DNA from: Lacrimispora sp. 210928-DFI.3.58
Lineage (GTDB): Bacteria > Bacillota > Clostridia > Lachnospirales > Lachnospiraceae
Reading direction: 5' to 3'
NCBI RefSeq assembly: GCF_020554865.1
Contig: NZ_JAJCIC010000045.1
Span: forward strand, 1 to 22,202
DNA: 22,202 nucleotides
The position numbers and the translations under genes were made by a program. The notes under the pieces are model-generated. The model did not search any database, was not told where the DNA came from, and was given only the letters and a program-made list of their open reading frames with translations. Positions 1 to 8,480 of this stretch are shown one piece after another. Each line of letters starts with the position of its first letter. Positions within the stretch are counted from its first letter, which is position 1.

Positions 1-59
1 GATTTTGGAGCTGCTTTTTCGTTTGCACCACCTTCGATTCTTTCCTTAACGATTTGCAT
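1..59 (-). CDS. Start of an unidentified gene, runs off the window edge
   Basis: An ATG on the minus strand at 59-57 overlaps the TAA stop of the preceding gene (61-59) by one base, an arrangement typical of translational coupling. The 19 codons visible start MQIVKERIEGGANEKAAPK and contain no stop. There is no clear ribosome binding site of its own, so it would depend on ribosomes finishing the upstream gene. It would be the next member of the minus-strand operon. Too little is visible to assign a family. Confidence 0.5.
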   Translation of the reverse strand, partial: MQIVKERIEGGANEKAAPK

Positions 60-1597
60 TATTCTTTAGGTAAATCCAAATCATCTTCCGTACATTTCCG
101 GATAATATGCTTTGTCTTTTCCATTGGTAGCGGTACTGCGTCCGCCGCAAAATATTCTTTCTTCACCACTTCAACAACAGCTTCATGGTTATCTTTACCG
201 GCAGGAACAATCACATAATCGCCAACCTCGATTGAGTCGTCATCGGCTATGTAATAATAGCTCTTATATCCTTCATCAAAGGTCACACTGCAATAGATGA
301 TGTCGTTGCCACACCGCCGCACCTTTCCATAGCCGGATGGGTTCATAATTTCGCCCCAACCGTAGAAGGTCATAAAATCAAACACCGACTCCATAAACTC
401 AGCCCAATCATCCGGTAAACCTTTCTTATCGTAGGTTCCCTGGATTACTTTTTCTTCGCCCTTTTTGGTGACCACCTTGATGGTGTAGTCTTTGCTTTCA
501 AGCGGATTTTCAACGACATCAGGCGGATTTCCTTCAATGTGTTCAAACAAGGTGTCTATGTCCAAATCATCGAGCAGGCTCTCAATACCGCCTTCTACTT
601 TGTACCTGCGAGTGACAGTACAACCCGTGCCGATATTCTGGATGTGTTCAATGCTTTCACTGTTTCTGTCTACGATCAATGATTCTGTATAATCCCAAAC
701 GGCATATTCTGTATGCTCCGAGATTGGTTCCTTCGGTTTTATCTTTGTGATGCGGTGATAGAACACTTCGATCCGATTTACAATGTCTGGCTTGTTATTC
801 CCATCAAAAACATACAAATCAGGCATATCCAGACTGTGACGGAGTAAGTCTGAAAGGTCGACACCTTGAACTACAAACTCGGAACACAAGGAACCACGAA
901 ATTTATAGGTCTTGCCCTCCGTATTCGTAAGCTCCATATTCCAGTCACCGATGTCTGTTGCAAATACCTCTGTATATTCGTTGCTGAAATATGCTGAAAA
1001 TGCGGACATAATTCTTTCTGCAACAGCTTTATCAACTTTCAGCTTTTGTGTTCTGGCCTTTTCATAATGCCCATCACGGCGCTGTCCGAACACATACGCC
1101 GAAAACCACACACGTCCTTCCGAATTGAGAGTAATGTGTTGCTCGACTTCTTCATCCGGTTCCGGGCATGGACCAAAGCCAAGGCGATTAGAAACAATAC
1201 GAATTTTCTTCAACTCACCGGTGAATACAAAAGGGTTCTCGCCGGAAAGCACCGCCAGACGGCTCAGTGCCAAAATAAACCAGGAACGATTCTCGAACTC
1301 CAAAATGGAAGCGGCATCATACGCCCAGTGGTTGAAGTATCGCCATTGTGAGTAGATTGCAGAGCCAAGCAAACTGATGTCTGTTATCTCGTCAATAACT
1401 CGATTCAATTCATCGTATTTGCTCGCAGCATTCCCGTACTTCTCCGAAAATGCGTGACCGCAATCCATTTGAAACCCAAGAGCTTCACAGTCATCAGCCA
1501 TGTAGTGATCTACAAGCTCTATGTAGTTGATTTTTTGATCTCTGAATTTATCAACCCATTTTGTGGCGAAATCATGGACTTGCTTCAAATATTCCAT
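59..1597 (-). CDS. Unrecognised multidomain protein (512 aa) at the tail of the restriction/repair operon
   Basis: I do not recognise a named family. The start is ATG at 1597, because an AGGAGG lies 8 nt upstream; the GTG three codons further upstream overlaps the end of that site. The N-terminal ~110 residues form an aromatic-rich, probably helical domain (LGFQMDCGHAF, LLGSAIYSQWRYFNHWAYD). The middle ~250 residues are acidic and mixed. The C-terminal ~110 residues contain a compact beta-looking module (YYYIADDDSIEVGDYVIVPAG) followed by a conserved-looking tail (MEKTKHIIRKC). No signal peptide or membrane segment is evident, so it is probably cytoplasmic. It lies 22 nt downstream of the PD-(D/E)XK gene and is surely co-transcribed. 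A role beside the nuclease is inferred from position only. Confidence 0.85.
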   Translation of the reverse strand: MEYLKQVHDFATKWVDKFRDQKINYIELVDHYMADDCEALGFQMDCGHAFSEKYGNAASKYDELNRVIDEITDISLLGSAIYSQWRYFNHWAYDAASILEFENRSWFILALSRLAVLSGENPFVFTGELKKIRIVSNRLGFGPCPEPDEEVEQHITLNSEGRVWFSAYVFGQRRDGHYEKARTQKLKVDKAVAERIMSAFSAYFSNEYTEVFATDIGDWNMELTNTEGKTYKFRGSLCSEFVVQGVDLSDLLRHSLDMPDLYVFDGNNKPDIVNRIEVFYHRITKIKPKEPISEHTEYAVWDYTESLIVDRNSESIEHIQNIGTGCTVTRRYKVEGGIESLLDDLDIDTLFEHIEGNPPDVVENPLESKDYTIKVVTKKGEEKVIQGTYDKKGLPDDWAEFMESVFDFMTFYGWGEIMNPSGYGKVRRCGNDIIYCSVTFDEGYKSYYYIADDDSIEVGDYVIVPAGKDNHEAVVEVVKKEYFAADAVPLPMEKTKHIIRKCTEDDLDLPKE

Positions 1598-1619
1598 TGC
1601 AGTCACCTCCTGAAAACAA

Positions 1620-2648
1620 TTAAAACTCCTCCCAAGTTCTGCCGTTTAGATCAGCTGCAATCTTTTCGGTATCAGGTATCGTTTTGTATCCAAACATATC
1701 CGCAAGGTTAAAAAACTTACTTTTCTGAATGGGATTCTTGCTGCTTTTTCTAAAGTCAATCGGGTAGAACTTCTCGACCATAAAATATCTGTGACTGATC
1801 GTGCGGAGGTTATAGCCGTAGTCCTCTGCACGGTGGATTGCTTTGTTAATGCGGCAGATCTCATCCGGTGTTGGCGCTTCGCCGCTTTCTGCCCGGTATG
1901 TCATTTTTCCCTCAACTTCAGCCGCAATGATAGTCTTTTTCAGCTTGCCGACCGCACGGATGCTCTTATCTTTGTAAAGTCCAATATATCCATGCTCTGA
2001 AAACTTTCGGGATTCCTGATCGTAGAATAAATTCAAATCCATGTTGTCCTGGAACGTTGTTCCTGCCACAATCGCTCGCATCCACTTATGACCATCCGGT
2101 ATCAGCTTTTCATCAAAACAATATTTTTTGAAATCATCCAACACAGAAATAATCTCCGTGTCTCTGTCATCAATAATATCTTCCATCGCCTCCACAAGCT
2201 GTTCAAAAGTCAGATTAACGTGCTTAATCGGGTGGATCAGGCGCTCCATGTTTTCGCTGTTATACTTTTTCAGTTCAACAGTCATTTCATCAAATAACTG
2301 CTGCTTCATTGGTCTGGGGTCGATAGTCAGCAGAACCTTGATGTCCTCTGCGCCAAACTGCTCCAGATGATTTACAAGCTGCTGCTTATCGAACTGATTA
2401 TAGAGCTTTGTCTCGACAACGATCTTAAAGCTCTTTTGGCTGATTACAGCATCCGGAACGCTTTCGTCACCAGCAACCTGCAAGTCAAATGTAATTTCAG
2501 GACTTTCATCCTCTCCGAGAATAAGGCTATTCAACATAGAGAAGAATTTATCTGCATTATAATTATATAAACGGGAAAGCATCAACATGGTGTTGGATGT
2601 ATCCACATTCTCTTTTGAATGGTATCGCTGAAAGTAATGTATCTGCAT
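1620..2648 (-). CDS. PD-(D/E)XK nuclease-like protein (342 aa)
   Basis: Residues ~55-95 carry a plausible PD-(D/E)XK nuclease core: PDAVIS with the acidic residue after proline, then a hydrophobic strand ending in the ETK triad (KIVVETKLYNQFD), then a helix with glutamines (KQQLVNHLEQFG). This arrangement suits a DNA-cleaving fold of the restriction/repair type. Residues ~100-160 (VLLTIDPRP, VNLTFEQLVEAME) look like the continuation of such a domain, and the C-terminal ~150 residues are of unknown function. The start ATG has AGGAGG 6 nt upstream, in the same context as the next gene downstream. It sits in the operon behind a Y-family polymerase and a Type I restriction locus, so a defence or DNA-repair role is likely. 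Specificity cannot be told. The nuclease call rests on motif reading alone. Confidence 0.75.
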   Translation of the reverse strand: MQIHYFQRYHSKENVDTSNTMLMLSRLYNYNADKFFSMLNSLILGEDESPEITFDLQVAGDESVPDAVISQKSFKIVVETKLYNQFDKQQLVNHLEQFGAEDIKVLLTIDPRPMKQQLFDEMTVELKKYNSENMERLIHPIKHVNLTFEQLVEAMEDIIDDRDTEIISVLDDFKKYCFDEKLIPDGHKWMRAIVAGTTFQDNMDLNLFYDQESRKFSEHGYIGLYKDKSIRAVGKLKKTIIAAEVEGKMTYRAESGEAPTPDEICRINKAIHRAEDYGYNLRTISHRYFMVEKFYPIDFRKSSKNPIQKSKFFNLADMFGYKTIPDTEKIAADLNGRTWEEF

Positions 2649-2665
2649 AGCGCACCTCCTGAAAA

Positions 2666-3502
2666 CTATCTGCCTTTCTCGACTTTCTGCTTGCGAGCCG
2701 ATTCAACCCATTTTGCAAACTCCCAATCCAAAGGCACCTCATCAATCACTTCCATCAGCATTTCCTCATAATCAAGATAATCCTGATAATCCGATATTCT
2801 GCTCCATGCGCAGGGCAGAGAAGGGATGCCATACTGCTTCTTCGCAATGTCGATGATGTAGTTGTCCAGCGGAATATGTAAAAAACGGTAAAACGGTTCT
2901 ACAACATCAGGAACCAGCACATACAAGTATTTCAAAGTCATATTGACCCATTTCTGCGCTTGTCCAATATAAAACTCGATTCCTTCCGATTCATACATCG
3001 AAACAATTTCTTCGCAAATGGAGTGGTGCCATTTTGTAAAATCCTCAGCATCATTCACGGCAACAAGCTCAGAGATTCTTTCTTCCAAAAGCGCATCTAC
3101 CGCTTTTCTCAACATATCCCCATTCTTGCCATTAAATCGAATCGTTCTGCACATATCCGTATATGCGCTCCTGCTGGCAGCTTCAAAGGGGTTATCCGTT
3201 ACGCCAAAGTAGAGCATCTTCAGAAAGTCAAGAATCTTGCTATCGACAGAAACCATACTGGACGGAGTGGAACCTTCTTTTTTCGCAAGAATCCGTCTGC
3301 AAAACTCATCCATCTTGTCTTTGCCATAGAAGGAGAAAGGATCGTCAACAGCGTTTCCGTCCACATCATTCCAAGGGTCAAAAACCACGTTCCCCTTGTG
3401 ATAGAAGAAAACGCAGTCTTTCATCAGAAAGTATCCGTTGCTGTGAGCAATCCAGTCGGCCTGTTCCCATGCGTATTGCTTTGCCTTTTCAATATCGTAC
3501 AT
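2666..3502 (-). CDS. Unrecognised cytoplasmic protein (278 aa)
   Basis: I do not recognise the family. The start MYDIEKAKQ at 3502 is preferred because AGAGGG lies 6-7 nt upstream. A longer frame exists to 3568 but overlaps the polymerase gene and lacks a ribosome site. The N-terminus (FLMKDCVFFYHKGNVVFDPW) looks like a small beta domain. Residues ~100-235 are helical with conserved-looking aromatic stretches (KWHHSICEEIV, IGQAQKWVNMTLKYLYVL, FLHIPLDNYIIDIAKK). No membrane segment or signal peptide is evident. It lies between the polymerase (16-nt gap) and the PD-(D/E)XK gene (17-nt gap) and is therefore an operon member. Function unknown. Confidence 0.85.
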   Translation of the reverse strand: MYDIEKAKQYAWEQADWIAHSNGYFLMKDCVFFYHKGNVVFDPWNDVDGNAVDDPFSFYGKDKMDEFCRRILAKKEGSTPSSMVSVDSKILDFLKMLYFGVTDNPFEAASRSAYTDMCRTIRFNGKNGDMLRKAVDALLEERISELVAVNDAEDFTKWHHSICEEIVSMYESEGIEFYIGQAQKWVNMTLKYLYVLVPDVVEPFYRFLHIPLDNYIIDIAKKQYGIPSLPCAWSRISDYQDYLDYEEMLMEVIDEVPLDWEFAKWVESARKQKVEKGR

Positions 3503-3518
3503 CGTATCCCTCTTTTCG

Positions 3519-5042
3519 CTATGCTTTATGACCGCCAATCTGTGCATTGCGGTCTTTAGCGGTTGCACCTTCCTGAAGATTCATTCCCTTCAAAATGGCG
3601 TTCTTTCCAAATTTTTTCTTTATCATCAATACTGCCTGTTGCATTTTCTTTTCACGCTCCAGCGCAGCATCTTCTTTCTCTTTTTCATTCTCTAAAGCGG
3701 CATAATCAGTGAATAAGTCCAGTTGCTCCACTTTGTTTTCTTTCGGCACATCTGCTTCACAAATCACATGATTTACGGATATGTTGAGTCTGCGTACCAA
3801 AAGAGATTTATCTACAATCCGGTCATATAGTTCCAAAACCGCATCTGTTACCAAGCGGGTAGAGGAAGTATATCTGCCGATATTGGCAGTTCCATGTGCG
3901 TGTTTTGGCACTTGCCGCCCATAACGGTCAGTAGTTATTTGACCTTTATATGCCTTGCGATGCACAGGGTCAGACAGATTTTCAATATCATAGCCAACTG
4001 TCAACACAATCTGGTCAGTAACCAATCCCTTGTCCACCAAATCCAGCACAAGAAGATCAATCATCTCTCGAACAACCAGTCTTGCTTTTTCAAAATCATA
4101 GGGGCAATGCAGCACCTGCCCGGAGCCGACGCTATTATTTTCTGGCTTATATTGCTTCACTTCCGCAATCGTGCACGGCTCCCAGCCCCAGGCATGATCT
4201 ATCAGCAGTTCGGCATTGATGCCGAATAACTTGTAAAGCAAATCCTCATTGTAATATTCGTTCGATTTTCCCACCGAACAGCGGGCAATATCGCCCATTG
4301 TAAATAAACCGACTTCTTCAAGTTTCTTTGCGTATCCCCGACCAACTCTCCAAAAGTCGGTGAGGGGACGGTGATTCCACAGTTGACGTCGATAGCTCAT
4401 TTCGTCCAGTTCGGCTATGCGAACACCGTTTTCATCCGCCGGTATATGTTTCGCAACGATGTCCATAGCAACTTTGGCAAGGTACATATTTGTACCAATA
4501 CCGGCTGTTGCGGTTATGCCGGTCGTTTCCAAAACATCCTGAATCATCCGTTTTGCAAATTCACGAGCATTCAAACCAGAAGAAGATAGATAGTGGGTGA
4601 GGTCAATAAACACCTCGTCAATGGAGTAAACAAGGATGTCCTCTGGAGCGATATACTTGAGGTAGATATTATAAATTCTTGTGCTATGCTCCATGTAATG
4701 AGCCATTCTCGGAACCGCTGTAATGTAGGACAGCTCCAATTCAGGATGTGCAGCCAGCTCTATTGCATTACTTGATATTCCGGTAAATGTATGTCCCGGT
4801 GCTTTTTTCAAGCGCTCTGCATTTGCTTTTTTGACCTGCTGTACCGCTTCAAACAGTCTGGCACGGCCTGAAATACCATAGGCTTTCAAAGAGGGGGAGA
4901 CTGCAAGGCAGATGGTCTTTTCTGTTCGGGAAGCATCTGCCACAAGCAAATTTGTGGTCATGGAGTCAAGCCCACGCTCGATACATTCCACAGAAGCATA
5001 GAAGGACTTGAGATCTATGCAAAGAAATATTCTGTTGTCCAT
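3519..5042 (-). CDS. Y-family (UmuC/DinB-like) translesion DNA polymerase
   Basis: The 507-aa protein begins with the Y-family palm motif FLCIDLKSFYASVE (catalytic Asp10) and continues to the second catalytic motif VYSIDEVFIDL (Asp142, Glu143). A helix-hairpin-helix thumb region follows (WRVGRGYAKKLEEVGLFTMGDIA, 231-253), and a little-finger domain spans roughly residues 300-430. Near the C-terminus QLDLF (440-444) matches the short beta-clamp-binding motif of bacterial polymerases. Such enzymes copy past damaged bases. The length exceeds a minimal DinB (~350-400 aa) and resembles the UmuC-like proteins of Bacillota and their plasmids. GGAGGG lies about 9 nt upstream of the ATG. The neighbouring MmcQ/YjbR gene is a frequent partner of such polymerases, in my recollection. 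All catalytic acids are present, so it should be active. Confidence 0.93.
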   Translation of the reverse strand: MDNRIFLCIDLKSFYASVECIERGLDSMTTNLLVADASRTEKTICLAVSPSLKAYGISGRARLFEAVQQVKKANAERLKKAPGHTFTGISSNAIELAAHPELELSYITAVPRMAHYMEHSTRIYNIYLKYIAPEDILVYSIDEVFIDLTHYLSSSGLNAREFAKRMIQDVLETTGITATAGIGTNMYLAKVAMDIVAKHIPADENGVRIAELDEMSYRRQLWNHRPLTDFWRVGRGYAKKLEEVGLFTMGDIARCSVGKSNEYYNEDLLYKLFGINAELLIDHAWGWEPCTIAEVKQYKPENNSVGSGQVLHCPYDFEKARLVVREMIDLLVLDLVDKGLVTDQIVLTVGYDIENLSDPVHRKAYKGQITTDRYGRQVPKHAHGTANIGRYTSSTRLVTDAVLELYDRIVDKSLLVRRLNISVNHVICEADVPKENKVEQLDLFTDYAALENEKEKEDAALEREKKMQQAVLMIKKKFGKNAILKGMNLQEGATAKDRNAQIGGHKA

Positions 5043-5067
5043 AGTCCCAAGCCCTCCATTCTATGAT

Positions 5068-5433
5068 TCAATGTTTTTTCGATTTCCCCTTAGTCAATTC
5101 ATAACTCAGGGAAAGTAAGTCTTTTATTGTTTCGTCCGTTTCTGGCCTGTCCAGCATTATGCTGATCCATTTATCTTTGTTCATGTGATACGCCGGGTAG
5201 AAGCCACTCTGCATCCGGAGGGAACCGATCATGACAGGGTCACACTTCACATTCAAAATATCAATAATACCCTCGTCAGCCAAACCAAGTTTTCTGCAGT
5301 CAACTTCCAAGACAACGCCATACCACTTGTTATTGTCTGTGTGGCGCAGGACAGCATTCCAGTCATTCCACGGATAGTCCGGCTCTGTGCCGTATTGCTG
5401 CCTGCACCAGTCAAATACTTCTTGTCTGGTCAT
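5068..5433 (-). CDS. MmcQ/YjbR family DNA-binding-like protein (121 aa)
   Basis: The length and sequence pattern fit the MmcQ/YjbR family. It opens with a helix (TRQEVFDWCRQQYGTEPDYPW), followed by strands around KWYGVVLEVD, a conserved-looking segment with a conserved Cys-Asp-Pro (LNVKCDPVMIGSLR), and YPAYHMNKDKWISIMLD near the end. Members have a CyaY-like fold and are described as DNA-binding, with a poorly defined role. The gene sits 25 nt upstream of the polymerase start and 63 nt downstream of the hsdR stop, on the same strand. The ribosome binding site is weak. An in-frame stop just upstream limits the start to 5433 or later. Confidence 0.9.
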   Translation of the reverse strand: MTRQEVFDWCRQQYGTEPDYPWNDWNAVLRHTDNNKWYGVVLEVDCRKLGLADEGIIDILNVKCDPVMIGSLRMQSGFYPAYHMNKDKWISIMLDRPETDETIKDLLSLSYELTKGKSKKH

Positions 5434-5496
5434 TTCGTTTTATCGCTGTCACTTTCCGTAAATCTTGTTTCATAGCTGACTTCAGACCCCATGCAA

Positions 5497-7821
5497 TTAC
5501 GCATTCCTCAGGCTTTTATAAATCTCATCCGAAAAGATTCCCAGCACTTGACGCTTGATTTCGTCGTTGTTCAGAAGAAGGGAGAAGAAGTCCTGATTCT
5601 GTGACAAGCCTTCAATCAGTGCATCGTCAATATCATCAAAATAGGAAAACTCAAAGTCTTTTTGGGTGTTATTTTTTGCGCTGATTTTCAATTTTTCGGA
5701 CTTCATCAGAATATCCCGAATCTGAAGCATTGCTTTTACAACAACATCATTGTCATAGTTCTTTCCGGTACGGCTGTTGATTTCATCAATGATTTCTGAC
5801 AGCCGCTTTTCCTTATCTTCTGTCAAACCAAAATGTTCCGCTGTCGGTAACTTCACAACAGGGTCAGCTACAAGGTCAGATTTTTTATGTTCTTCGCCTT
5901 TTTTCTGTACGAAGTTAGAAGCCCGAATTTTTTCGTCCAAATTAAAGCCCCCACCCGGATGCTTAATATTGATGTACGCCAACAAATAAGCTACATAATT
6001 GTATTTTTTATGCAGCTCCGTATCCTCGAAGCTGGATACTTGAAGCAGGAACTCATAGAATCGCACGAAACTTCGCATATCAGCCACGGATTGCCGTTGG
6101 GTTTCGTACTCATAGTGTTCCAACAGCTTTTTGCTCTTTTGCAGGAAGAAGGTCAGACGTTGTTTCTGCTTACCGGTAACTTTCTGAATGTATAGAATAT
6201 CGTTTGCAGCTTCAATATCTGCCGGATCAAGAATCGCATAAGCATCAATTTTCGCTTCCAAATCGTAAACCGCATTCGGAGTCACGGAGTTAGCCAGCAG
6301 AGTTGTAGTGTAATAAGGAGCAAACGCTGCCTTAATTTCGTCATAGGTATTTACAAAATCAAGTACAAAGGTTTTCTTATCATACGGAGGACAGATGCGA
6401 TTCAGACGAGAAAGAGTCTGTACCGCATTCACACCTTTCAACTTCTTCAGTACATACATCGCACAGAGCTTTGGCTGGTCAAAGCCGGTCTGATACTTAT
6501 TTGCGACCAGAAGCACCTGATAATCTTCAGAATCAAACTCTTTCGGCAAACGCTCTTCCGGGAAACCATTCATAGCCGATTCCGTATATTCTTTATCATC
6601 ATCTGGCAGTTTTACCTTGCCGGAGAAGGCTACCAGAGCCTTGATGTCATCATAGCCTTTTTTCTTTGTATAGTCCTCAAACGCCTGACGGTATTTTACC
6701 GCACCCTGACGAGAAGCGGTAATCACCATCGCCTTGGCCTGACCGCCCAATTCCTGCATAATGGTTGTACGGAAGTGTTCAACAATAACTTCTACACGTT
6801 GGGCAATATTCGTATCATGTAGTTCAACAAAACGGGCAATCTGCCGTTTTGCTTCATTTGTTTTGCAACGGGGGTCATCCTCAATTTCTTTGTTGATCTG
6901 GTAGAATGTCAAATATTCCGTGTAGTTTTGAAGCACATCTAGAATAAAGCCTTCCTCAATAGCCTGTTTCATGGAATAAACATGGAACGCTTCTTTCTGT
7001 CCTTTCGTGTTCAGGCGACCAAACAACTGAATGGTTGTCGGCTTGGGGGTGGCAGTAAATGCAAAGATAGACACATTCGCTTGCTTGCCATTACGCTTGA
7101 TTTCTGAGGAAATCATATCTTCCACATCAGCATCGACTTCTTGCCCACCGGAACCAAGAGCCATTGTCACCGCCGCCATATCTTTGCCAGCGGTGGAGGA
7201 ATGGGCTTCATCAATAATGACCGCAAAGTGCTTGTTCTTCAAATTCTTTACGCTGTCCACGATAAACGGGAATTTCTGGATTGTTGTTGCAATAATCTTG
7301 GTATTGCTATTCAAGGCAATCGCCAAATCGGTTGAATTGCACTTATCATCCATTACACGAATCAGACCAGCCTTATGCTCCATACCCATAATGGCTTTCT
7401 GGAGCTGGCGATCAACTACAACACGGTCTGTCACGATAATGATGTTATCAAAAATAATCTTGTTCTCTGCATCGTGCAAAGAAGTCAGTCGATGAGCCAG
7501 CCATGCAATAGAGTTTGTCTTGCCCGAACCGGCGCTGTGCTGAATCAGATAGTTCTGCGCTGTCCGATTTTCATGCACATCGGCCAGCAGCTTACGAATC
7601 ACATCAAGCTGATGATAACGGGGAAAAATCAGGTTCTCTGACCGCTTGATTTTACCGGTCTGCTCGTCCTCAGTTTCCTTGACTTCGACAAAAACGAACT
7701 TGCTGATTAAATCCAGCACGGTATCTTTAGTTAGAATATCCTCCCACATATAGGACACGCTATATTTATCCGGGAAAGCAGGGTTGCCCGCACCGGCAGT
7801 TACGCCTTCGCCATTACCCAT
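5497..7821 (-). CDS. hsdR: HsdR, Type I restriction subunit: translocase and C-terminal part, separated by a frameshift
   Basis: This frame holds the motor and C-terminal parts of a Type I restriction endonuclease R subunit. It contains Walker A SAGSGKT (96-102), the DEAH box in VIIDEAHSST (204-207), later helicase motifs (FAFTATPKP; LLVANKYQTGFDQPKL; VNAVQTLSRLNR; FVLDFVNTYDEI) and a helical C-terminus that in this family binds the methylase core. The first residues, GNGEGVTAGAGNPAFPDKYSVSYMWEDIL, belong to the middle of HsdR, not to a natural N-terminus, and no ribosome site precedes the ATG at 7821. The natural N-terminal part is the neighbouring frame 7814-8467. Removing one base from the G6 tract (minus strand, 7848-7853) joins the two frames into an HsdR of about 990 aa, the expected length. 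As written, the motor half is probably not made efficiently. Confidence 0.92.
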   Translation of the reverse strand: MGNGEGVTAGAGNPAFPDKYSVSYMWEDILTKDTVLDLISKFVFVEVKETEDEQTGKIKRSENLIFPRYHQLDVIRKLLADVHENRTAQNYLIQHSAGSGKTNSIAWLAHRLTSLHDAENKIIFDNIIIVTDRVVVDRQLQKAIMGMEHKAGLIRVMDDKCNSTDLAIALNSNTKIIATTIQKFPFIVDSVKNLKNKHFAVIIDEAHSSTAGKDMAAVTMALGSGGQEVDADVEDMISSEIKRNGKQANVSIFAFTATPKPTTIQLFGRLNTKGQKEAFHVYSMKQAIEEGFILDVLQNYTEYLTFYQINKEIEDDPRCKTNEAKRQIARFVELHDTNIAQRVEVIVEHFRTTIMQELGGQAKAMVITASRQGAVKYRQAFEDYTKKKGYDDIKALVAFSGKVKLPDDDKEYTESAMNGFPEERLPKEFDSEDYQVLLVANKYQTGFDQPKLCAMYVLKKLKGVNAVQTLSRLNRICPPYDKKTFVLDFVNTYDEIKAAFAPYYTTTLLANSVTPNAVYDLEAKIDAYAILDPADIEAANDILYIQKVTGKQKQRLTFFLQKSKKLLEHYEYETQRQSVADMRSFVRFYEFLLQVSSFEDTELHKKYNYVAYLLAYINIKHPGGGFNLDEKIRASNFVQKKGEEHKKSDLVADPVVKLPTAEHFGLTEDKEKRLSEIIDEINSRTGKNYDNDVVVKAMLQIRDILMKSEKLKISAKNNTQKDFEFSYFDDIDDALIEGLSQNQDFFSLLLNNDEIKRQVLGIFSDEIYKSLRNA

Positions 7822-8467
7822 ATTGAAAGGTAGGAAGAAGGTAGCAGCCCCCCGCCAGCTTTGTGGTCATATAGACTTCTTCTAAATCCATTGCAAAGTT
7901 GACAATGGTGCCAGCCTTGAACAGAAAAAGTCGGGTTTTGGGATTGCGTTCGGTACGGAATTGATAGATAGCATCCTGATAAGACTGTCCAGCGATATTA
8001 CATTTTAGTTCAAAGGACATAATTGCCAAACCGTTCAGGAAGATGACCAGATCAATGCGCTCTTTGTCGCTTGCCCAAACTTCCTCCATAACGGAGAAAA
8101 TATTCTGCTCATATTTTCTTGTCAGTTCCTGATTGAAGGAGGTAGCCGGTTTAGTATACATCAGTTCCAGCTTCTGGTTGGAAATCTCAATTCCATGCTT
8201 CAACACCTCAATCAGACTTCCACGAGACTTCGTAGTTTCCGCATTGATAAAGCCGACAATGGTATCCTCCAAATCATACTTGTAGATTTTACGCAGATAA
8301 TCCATTGTCTCCGGCTGAGTGGCATTCAGGAACTGTATCAGCAGCTCCCGATCCATTGCAAACAAGCGGTCATAGTTGGATGACTTGCGAATGAGATAAC
8401 CATTGTCCTGCTCCAGACGCTCAAGGAGGAATTTCTGATATTCTTTTTCTGAAAGTATGTTATTCAT
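7814..8467 (-). CDS. hsdR: HsdR N-terminal nuclease domain fragment, truncated by the same frameshift
   Basis: This frame encodes the N-terminal region of HsdR, including the endonuclease active site: Asp in ERIDLVIFLNG (about residue 139 from this start), FELK about 14 residues later, and a Q-x3-Y-like helix (QSYQDAIYQF), all as in EcoR124I-type subunits. The start ATG at 8467 has AAGGAGG 6 nt upstream; an ATG two codons earlier directly abuts that site. Translation is in register until KLAGG, then leaves the family sequence (CYLLPTFQYG, stop). With one G fewer it would read LAGAATFFLPFNMGNGEG and continue into the helicase part. The fragment overlaps the downstream frame by 8 nt. It follows the hsdS stop by 13 nt, so the two are one transcript. 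Confidence 0.92.
   Translation of the reverse strand: MNNILSEKEYQKFLLERLEQDNGYLIRKSSNYDRLFAMDRELLIQFLNATQPETMDYLRKIYKYDLEDTIVGFINAETTKSRGSLIEVLKHGIEISNQKLELMYTKPATSFNQELTRKYEQNIFSVMEEVWASDKERIDLVIFLNGLAIMSFELKCNIAGQSYQDAIYQFRTERNPKTRLFLFKAGTIVNFAMDLEEVYMTTKLAGGCYLLPTFQYG
7848..7853 (-). repeat. Homopolymer tract (C6 on plus, G6 on minus strand) at the hsdR frameshift
   Basis: Six consecutive C on the plus strand mark the exact point where the HsdR reading register is lost. Five would restore it (LAG-AATFFLPFNMG). It may be a slipped-strand on/off switch, a fixed mutation, or a sequencing error; the sequence alone cannot decide. Confidence 0.85.
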
Positions 8468-8480
8468 TGCCATCCTCCTT

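Noticed and set aside
2960..3559. 199-aa plus-strand open frame opposite the unrecognised 278-aa gene
   Set aside because: It lies antisense to a gene with a good start and operon context, and its composition looks like a shadow.
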